Origin: Pogonophryne albipinna
Lineage: Eukaryota > Chordata > Actinopteri > Perciformes > Artedidraconidae
Direction: 5' to 3'
NCBI GenBank assembly: GCA_028583405.1
Contig: CM053253.1
Span: 4,963,796 to 5,027,795, forward strand
Length of the DNA stretch: 64,000 nucleotides
A program made the translations under genes and the position numbers. Below, one piece after another: positions 27,350 through 64,000 of the stretch. The stretch's first letter is position 1; the number at the start of each line of letters is the position of its first letter. The notes under the pieces are model-generated. The model was not told where the DNA came from and ran no database searches. It saw only the letters and a program-made list of their open reading frames with translations.

Positions 27350-30300
27350 ATGAGATAAAATATGATTAAAAGAAAATGTAAACTAATATAAGATTTAACT
27401 ACCAAAACAAAATATGACCTTTAAGAGTGCCACTTCAAAAAGTGTCAAGAAGACCCTTTGTAGTAGGATCAAAATGTTTTTTCCATATACGTTTTGAGAA
27501 CATTAATTCTATACAATGAAAAAAAACATATAACAGTGAGATTTAGAGGCACCAGTGCTATTTTTTTCCTCACTGCTTCCATCCTTTATGGTTTTGCTAA
27601 GCTTAGCCAACCACGTCCTACCTTAAAATGTATATTCATTGTCCGAATCTCACTCTTAAACAAATTGCCCCTAAGTGTAAAAAATGTTCCCTTAACCTTG
27701 TGATTGCTGGAAAACAGCTGTGTCTGTGTTTGTGCATACACATAAATCGGGCAAACAAAACAGGACACGTTGTTCCATCAACATGAACAGATTTTTTATA
27801 TCTTTAGAGCAATAAATATTTCCACTTTTTTCCATATCTCTGCAATTTCAAAAACAAAGTACAAGTAATATATATTTATATACACAGCTAAAATGTTCCA
27901 TACATAATTTTTAAAATAATGTTGTCTCTGTTGACACATATTTGACACTGTACTCGTACAATTTTACAAGGACTATTCCAGTCTCTCTTTGCTCTACATT
28001 ATAAACAAGAAATATTTTTTCTCCATAAAGCGATCTATTGTGTTGTTTCGTACAATGTAGACCCAGGTTCATCACCCTTGTATAGATACACACAACACAG
28101 GCTTTCCTTTACACAAGAACAGAAGAATCAATTTTTCACTTTATTTGAATCGGATCTGATATGCTTTCATTTCTTTCTTTTTTTAAATGTTCCCTGTTTT
28201 GCCTGCAGGAGTCAGATCTGTTTCTTTTGGCGTTAAAAGACAGATCTTCCATTCCTGTTGTAAAGCCAGCCCGACACAAACTGCCCTCTGCGGAGCAAAG
28301 TGAGTACTCGCATTGTCATTTTTCATAAAACAATGGTTATGTACATTCATGTTTATAATACAGCTTCATTCAGTGCAGATACTGTAATAAATATCACATG
28401 CAAACCGATAGTGGAGAGCAGGCCCGGGCAGAAAAAAACCGAATTTAAATGTGGAATTTAAAGTGCCATACCTGTGCTTTTGTATATCCTTTAACTGCAT
28501 ATACTGTAAATTACTTGTGCCAACCATGCAATCCATTTAGATTGATTTCCTAATGTCCAGGCAGTTATTGGTTTATTTCAATGAATATCTAATTGCAGAA
28601 AATTGCATCGTGCAGCAGAGAGCTAATCCATTATAGAGAATTTGTCTTTAACCATTACATTTGAGTGTTGATGGTTGTTGATTGTATAAATGAGCTTTCG
28701 TGTAAGCAAATAAACCCCAGAATAAAAGAAAAAAATACAGACAAGAATTTTCTGTAAACTGGACCTGCAAGTGGGTATTTGGGGTCCAAGAACACAATCT
28801 GAAACACAGTCGTAAAGACTCACTAGGGGTTTGAGGTCATGGCTAAATGTATGTTTGTTTGTACTGATTATCTATCTGTATAAACAGAGTGTCTGCAAAC
28901 AGATTTTCCTTAAAAAGAGATTGACACTAAAATCGAAGGTTGTCCGAAAGAAAGAGCTCTTAAAATCAAAGGGATAAGTGGAAAGATGGTTGGCAGTAAT
29001 GTAAATTGCAGTACTGTAGGCAAAAGCAAGGGTAAGGTCGCTTTAAAATATACATTTTAGTGAGGATGTGCTTCAGCTCAGGCACGCAGTGGATCAGGGT
29101 GAAATGTTGTGTAATCCTGTGCGAGGTAGGTTTAATCCAGTGCTCCTCGAGAAGTTTGTTTTGTTATTTCAAGTGTGTTCAATTAATTGTATAGCCTTTA
29201 TTTGACATGGTGTTCATTTGTGTTTCTGTAGGTAATTTTAGATACATGATAGGTAACCAACCATCCACAGTTCCTAGCAGCTCAGCATATAATGTTTTTA
29301 AAAGGTTGTTTGGTAGCAGAAGTGTTGCTTGTTTCCATTAAAAGGTTGGTAAGAGGCTTCGCGATGATTCAGAGGTGTTTGTTTGCAGAACCATGCGGGG
29401 GTGAGTGAAAGAAATAATCACAGTCTGTATTTAAAATATTAGAAAATATTAGTTGTTGGTTAGTAACCGAAAAGTCTTGGTTTTGTTGTCAACATATTAA
29501 GAAAAAAAAAAAAAAAAGTTGTTGTACTTTTATAAGATGCCCCAATCAGAAAAAAAAAATCTCACACTTGTAAGCACATAACAAAATCAAAAATGCTAAA
29601 AATACAAAACAGCCCAAGGAGTACGTTATGTTAGTAGAAGCTTGTTACACAACAATATTGATAATAATATCAGAAGCACACTCTAAAAAGCCAAAGGGGT
29701 TCTTCAGATTGAAAACAATAGAGGACCAAAGACGGTACCCTGAGGAACTCCGTCCATTGATAATCCATGACAGTATTTCCACAAACCTCGAAAACAAAAA
29801 GCTTCTACAAAAACAGTTAAGGTATTTTCATTGTTTTGTTTTTCAAGTGAAGAACCCTGATGAGCTTTTGGTTTTTAGAGCATACATTTTGTTAATTCAA
29901 GCAATTCTGAACTTACAGATCGGTGCAGTTGGCCCCATTGAAAATAGAACACACTGTACAGTTATTATCTACAGTTGGCGCATTCACGTAATCACAAGGA
30001 AACTAAAAACCATGTTATTGATGATTGCATTCAGAACATCATAGGAATATCTCACCATCCACCAGTTGAACGCTGGTAAATATTTTTAAGAGGCTGGCAA
30101 AACCTGCCCTTTTGACAGGAAAGCAACAAGCACTGAGAGGTTTAGTTCTAGTCCAAAAAAGTACAAATGGCTGGTAAATAGTTCAAATGGTCGAAGGAAC
30201 TTTCTATCAGCCATCACGGGCTTCCTGCCCTGACATCCGGTGATCTCGATCAAATGGAGAGAGCGAGGAAATACAAGTTAATACTGGCATGGTAACACAA

Positions 30301-32722
30301 GGAGCAAAAATAATGTGTAAAAATGAGTTTGTTGAAGAATATTTCACTTAGTGCTGCGTTGGTGAAACATGTTCTGCACTTCAGTCCAGATGTTTGCAAG
30401 TCCTTCAAGATGAAATTAGGTCCAGTTTCAGGTTCCTTTATTGGATGATCGTGAGACGATGGCCTCTGTCCTTTAGCCAGATTTTCAAAAATATGCAGTA
30501 AATGTCTTGATATTTGTTTTTTTGAATGGATACAATCAATCACTTTGTATTACTTGTTTAGATTCTGAATTGTCTTTATATTCCAAGGTGGTCTTTCTTT
30601 AATTTTTTTCTTATGGTCATGTCACTCCATCTGTAGGCACCTTATTCTTCTTTTATGCATCACATGTAGTGGAAGTGGTATTAAACTTTGTTCACCCTCA
30701 AGGTCACCAGAAATGTTTCACATCATATTTAGAGAAAATAAACCAGTTTGGACTGGGTGGGAAATACATCTTTATTTTAACTAGCCAAATACATATGTCT
30801 GTTTCCAAAAGGTAAGACAACAATTTCTCTTTGTTTCTTGGGGACAACAACTTGTGCTCATATTTAGTTATATAAGTTCGTTTTTCCCGAGTTTTGCTTT
30901 CTGCAGATTCGTTTTTTGGTAACCAAAAAGTATGTAGGCCTACCTGTGTTTTTGGGGACACCTACGGAAGAGGATTAGGGTCACATACGATTTTTTATTT
31001 AAAAAAATAAAAAGTTTTGTTCCGAAAAAGTCAGAATACCGAGAATAAAGTCAATCTCAGAAATATTATTTTTTATGATTTATTTTCTCAGAATTCTGCC
31101 TTTTTTTTAAATCAAAACTCCCCAAATTTGTATTACTTTTGGTCGAACTTCCAGAAAAATGTATGTGACCCTTGTCCTCTTGTAGACACCGTTGATCAAA
31201 TATTTTTCTTTGGGAATTCCTCCTTTCTTGGAGTTCTTAGAGTATCGGATTTTCTTTGGGCAATACACAATTTAGATTTTCTCAACTTAATACAACTTTT
31301 TGAATGTAATTTCCCACCCAGTTCATTTAACATTTCCACTGAGAAATGTCCAGAGGTACGGTAGCTCCCGGGGTTCAACAAATTCAAACAAGCCAGTTAA
31401 ACAAAATACTCTGTTTCCCATAATGCACCCTGTTTGGCACCTTTCAGCATAATCTCCTTTGCCAGCAACATATAGGGTCACATAGAATATGAAGCATGAA
31501 ATATAGTTGACATATATTATAATTCAAGCTTATACGTTCAAATATACTTAGACACTTGCAGGGGATAATTAATTGGTTTTCTAAGAATAATCAAATAAAT
31601 CAATGGGAAAATTGCAATGTCAAAAGTCAACCATTACCATGCTTAAGTCCAATCCAAAACAATGTTGTAGCGCCCCCTGCTGAAACCCTGTTATCCACAA
31701 ACACTAAAGGCTTTTAGTCATTTTTGCAAAACACAAAGGTAAAAAGACACCTGTAGTTTTTGTTATGATGGCTTATTTAAAGTTATTACAAAAGTTTATT
31801 GTCGATAGGAAAGTCTTCAGTAACCTTCACTAATGCACTTTTCCTGGTCAAAGAAATGCTGGATTGGGGCTTCAATTTACAACAAATCCCTCCCCCTGCA
31901 TATTGATTTTAACCATTGACACACCGACACTCATTAGCTATTGCACAGGTCATGCACGCCTGTCTAAGACACAGAAACTGCACCATATTAATGCTAACCA
32001 CTTCCGCCTTTCTGTTACGACTCATGGCTTGTATTATGTCAACAACCCAAACAACGGTACAAGTGCTTTTTGTGCAAAAACAAAGCGATGCAAGACTAGT
32101 GTGATTTTTTGGAATATAGTAAAAAGGACTCGTCGCGTTCTCAGGATTCCTAAAAAACCTGAACTGTCCCATCAAACGGTTCGTAGTGTTAGCATCGAGC
32201 GCTAACCCCTTGCGATAAATCCGCAGGCACTGTTCCCTTCACGTCTGGTCCCTGAACCGTTTGTCCACTACAGCACTTCACACATTTTTTACTCACAATA
32301 TGACACAAACACTTCCTCTGTCAGGGAAGAACAACATACATGTCCTCTTAAATCCACCTCTGAAGGGCACAACGAAGGGAGGATGGAGGCGATTGTCACC
32401 AAGACGTCAGGACTTCCATATGTTATTCTTCAGATATGTGATTCACCTTCTTGGTGCTTTTTGCTCCTCGAGGAAAAAACGTTCTCCAACAAACGCCTTC
32501 GATACAGGGGGGGAAAGTCTCTCTATCTGCAGGGGAAGTGGATGTGAAAATAACACAGGCTGAGTAACTTCCTCTTCCCCGCTCTAAGTGCTCTCCTACT
32601 CATGAGGCGGCCATTTTGAAACGCCTGTACCTGCCCTCCCCTCCTCTTCCTCTTCCTCCTCCTCCTCACTACTGTCACTCCCGCGGCGGGGCGTCGAACT
32701 ACCGTCCTTATCTTCTGCCTCC
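27350..32722 (-). other. iqsec2: probable iqsec2 3' UTR and intergenic DNA
   Basis: About 5.4 kb of AT-rich DNA with no supported exon. It begins directly after the iqsec2 stop codon (minus strand), so the part nearest 32722 must be 3' UTR. Several minus-strand AATAAA sites exist (TTTATT on plus, e.g. near 28142, 29200, 30438, 30772), so the 3' end cannot be fixed. One inverted-repeat element lies at 30962-31186. Confidence 0.5.
30962..31186. mobile_element. small inverted-repeat element (MITE-like)
   Basis: CTACGGAAGAGGATTAGGGT at 30962 is matched in inverse by GGGTCACATAC-type sequence ending TCCTCTTGTAG at 31186. The inside holds AGAATACCGAGAATAAAGTC and its inverted partner. No target duplication resolved. 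Confidence 0.55.
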
Positions 32723-63028
<30,306 letters not shown>

Positions 63029-64000
63029 CTGGGGGGTGGAGGGGGGGGGGGGGGGAGGGAGACAGGTTGATAATATTTATTGTTATCAAGTAATAACAGC
63101 AAAAACCCAAGTTAACGGGAAAGTTCAGCCCCAAAAGAAACATTTAAAATACATGTGTTTTCCACTTCACCGTAGTGCAGTTTTATCAATCCTACATTGT
63201 AATGCTTTTTCGCCAATGTGCTTAAACTAGACGAGCGGTGGTGCATCAATGCCTCCTTCCGTATATCAACTGTTACTCAAGATAATCCACAGATTCAGGT
63301 CGGAACTATTGTCTTTGCATCCATCATAGTGTAGAAGAAAGTCATGGGCTAGAAAATATTTCCTACAATCTGAAACAACAAGGTGTGTTTGTTAGATTAT
63401 CAGAAGTTTTCTTTTAATGCTCTGAGCAGCAAAAGCAAAGCACTAATACCAATATAGTCAAGAGGCAAAGCAGACATTTGTAAGACAAATATCTCCAACA
63501 CTCGGGAACTCACACCAAAACAATCTGATGGCACTACAGGTAAGAAGAAAAATATGTGTTTGATTTTGGGTTTAACCGTCCCATTAGGCTCCATAAAACC
63601 TCAGCCTACGACATGTTCTTAATCACTTTCAACATCTGTAATGAGCTGCTGACCTCCATAACAACCTCTAACACAAAGTTAGGCCCACTGCCTGGCTAAC
63701 AGTTAGCATGCAGCCCTGTAAACAAGCCACTAGATGTTAAACTTTAACATGTTACTTCTTTGAATTCACCATATTTTAACAAAGTAATGATATGCTTGCC
63801 ACTAAGGAATAACACCAGTAGTGAGTTTGCTTAGTTCGTAGGGTCTGTGGGTTGTGTATGTTACTGTTTAATAAATCCACTATGTCTTATCTAGAGCTTC
63901 ATCACAAAAACATCTTAAAATTCATGGAAATAATGTTTCTTGGAATGATGGGCCTTGATAATTAAACAAAACGATATCAGTGTGATACAAAAGATCAAAT
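63029..64000. other. iqsec2: iqsec2 intron upstream of first visible exon
   Basis: A 15-nt G run (63041-63055) lies just outside the exon and forms the C-rich acceptor tract. Beyond it, AT-rich DNA contains no exon I can recognise; the upstream iqsec2 exon must be beyond 64000. Confidence 0.5.

Overview
The window is vertebrate, almost certainly teleost, genomic DNA. It has short coding exons with GT-AG introns, long CA/GT microsatellites, many hAT and TTAA-type DNA transposon remnants, L2-like LINEs whose 3' tail is an ATTG repeat, and recognisable vertebrate proteins. There are three protein-coding genes. emc3 (minus strand, 3-5159, 3' end outside the window) encodes ER membrane protein complex subunit 3. 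A two-domain C-type lectin gene (plus strand, 13454-25948) is visibly damaged. iqsec2 (minus strand, 32723-63028, 5' end outside the window) encodes the synaptic Arf-GEF IQSEC2/BRAG1. All exon junctions of the three genes keep frame: the 15 iqsec2 exons sum to 4398 nt, and the lectin exons sum to 1002 nt once the LINE is ignored.

Layout. 1-6500: emc3 with transposon-filled introns; the donor of exon 3 is the first GT of a 140-unit (GT) tract. 6500-13390: intergenic DNA made mostly of nested hAT and TTAA-type elements, two long perfect palindromes and a LINE fragment. 13394-26230: the lectin gene, with a TATA box, two carbohydrate-recognition domains carrying EPN motifs, an L2 LINE inserted inside the exon of the second domain, an in-frame TAG inside that domain's WND motif, and introns holding two hAT elements with perfect 8-bp target duplications plus further LINE debris. 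26230-32722: LINE debris, then AT-rich DNA probably including the iqsec2 3' UTR. 32723-63028: iqsec2, encoding in transcript order a coiled/IQ region, acidic and polyglycine low-complexity segments, a Sec7 domain, a PH domain and a proline/histidine-rich tail ending in the PDZ ligand STVV.

The most striking feature is how simple repeats sit relative to iqsec2 splice sites. One PH-domain exon (49521-49646) has a (UG)21 tract 6 nt before its acceptor and about 114 UG units beginning 12 nt after its donor. Another acceptor (37420) is preceded by (UG)22. The donor after the IQ exon runs straight into an (AC) tract. The intron between two PH exons carries a 4.6-kb purine/pyrimidine-asymmetric minisatellite starting about 30 nt past the donor. 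I see no operon, CRISPR array, tRNA, rRNA or evidence of a new multi-gene system; the interest lies in repeat-splice architecture and in the decay of the lectin gene.
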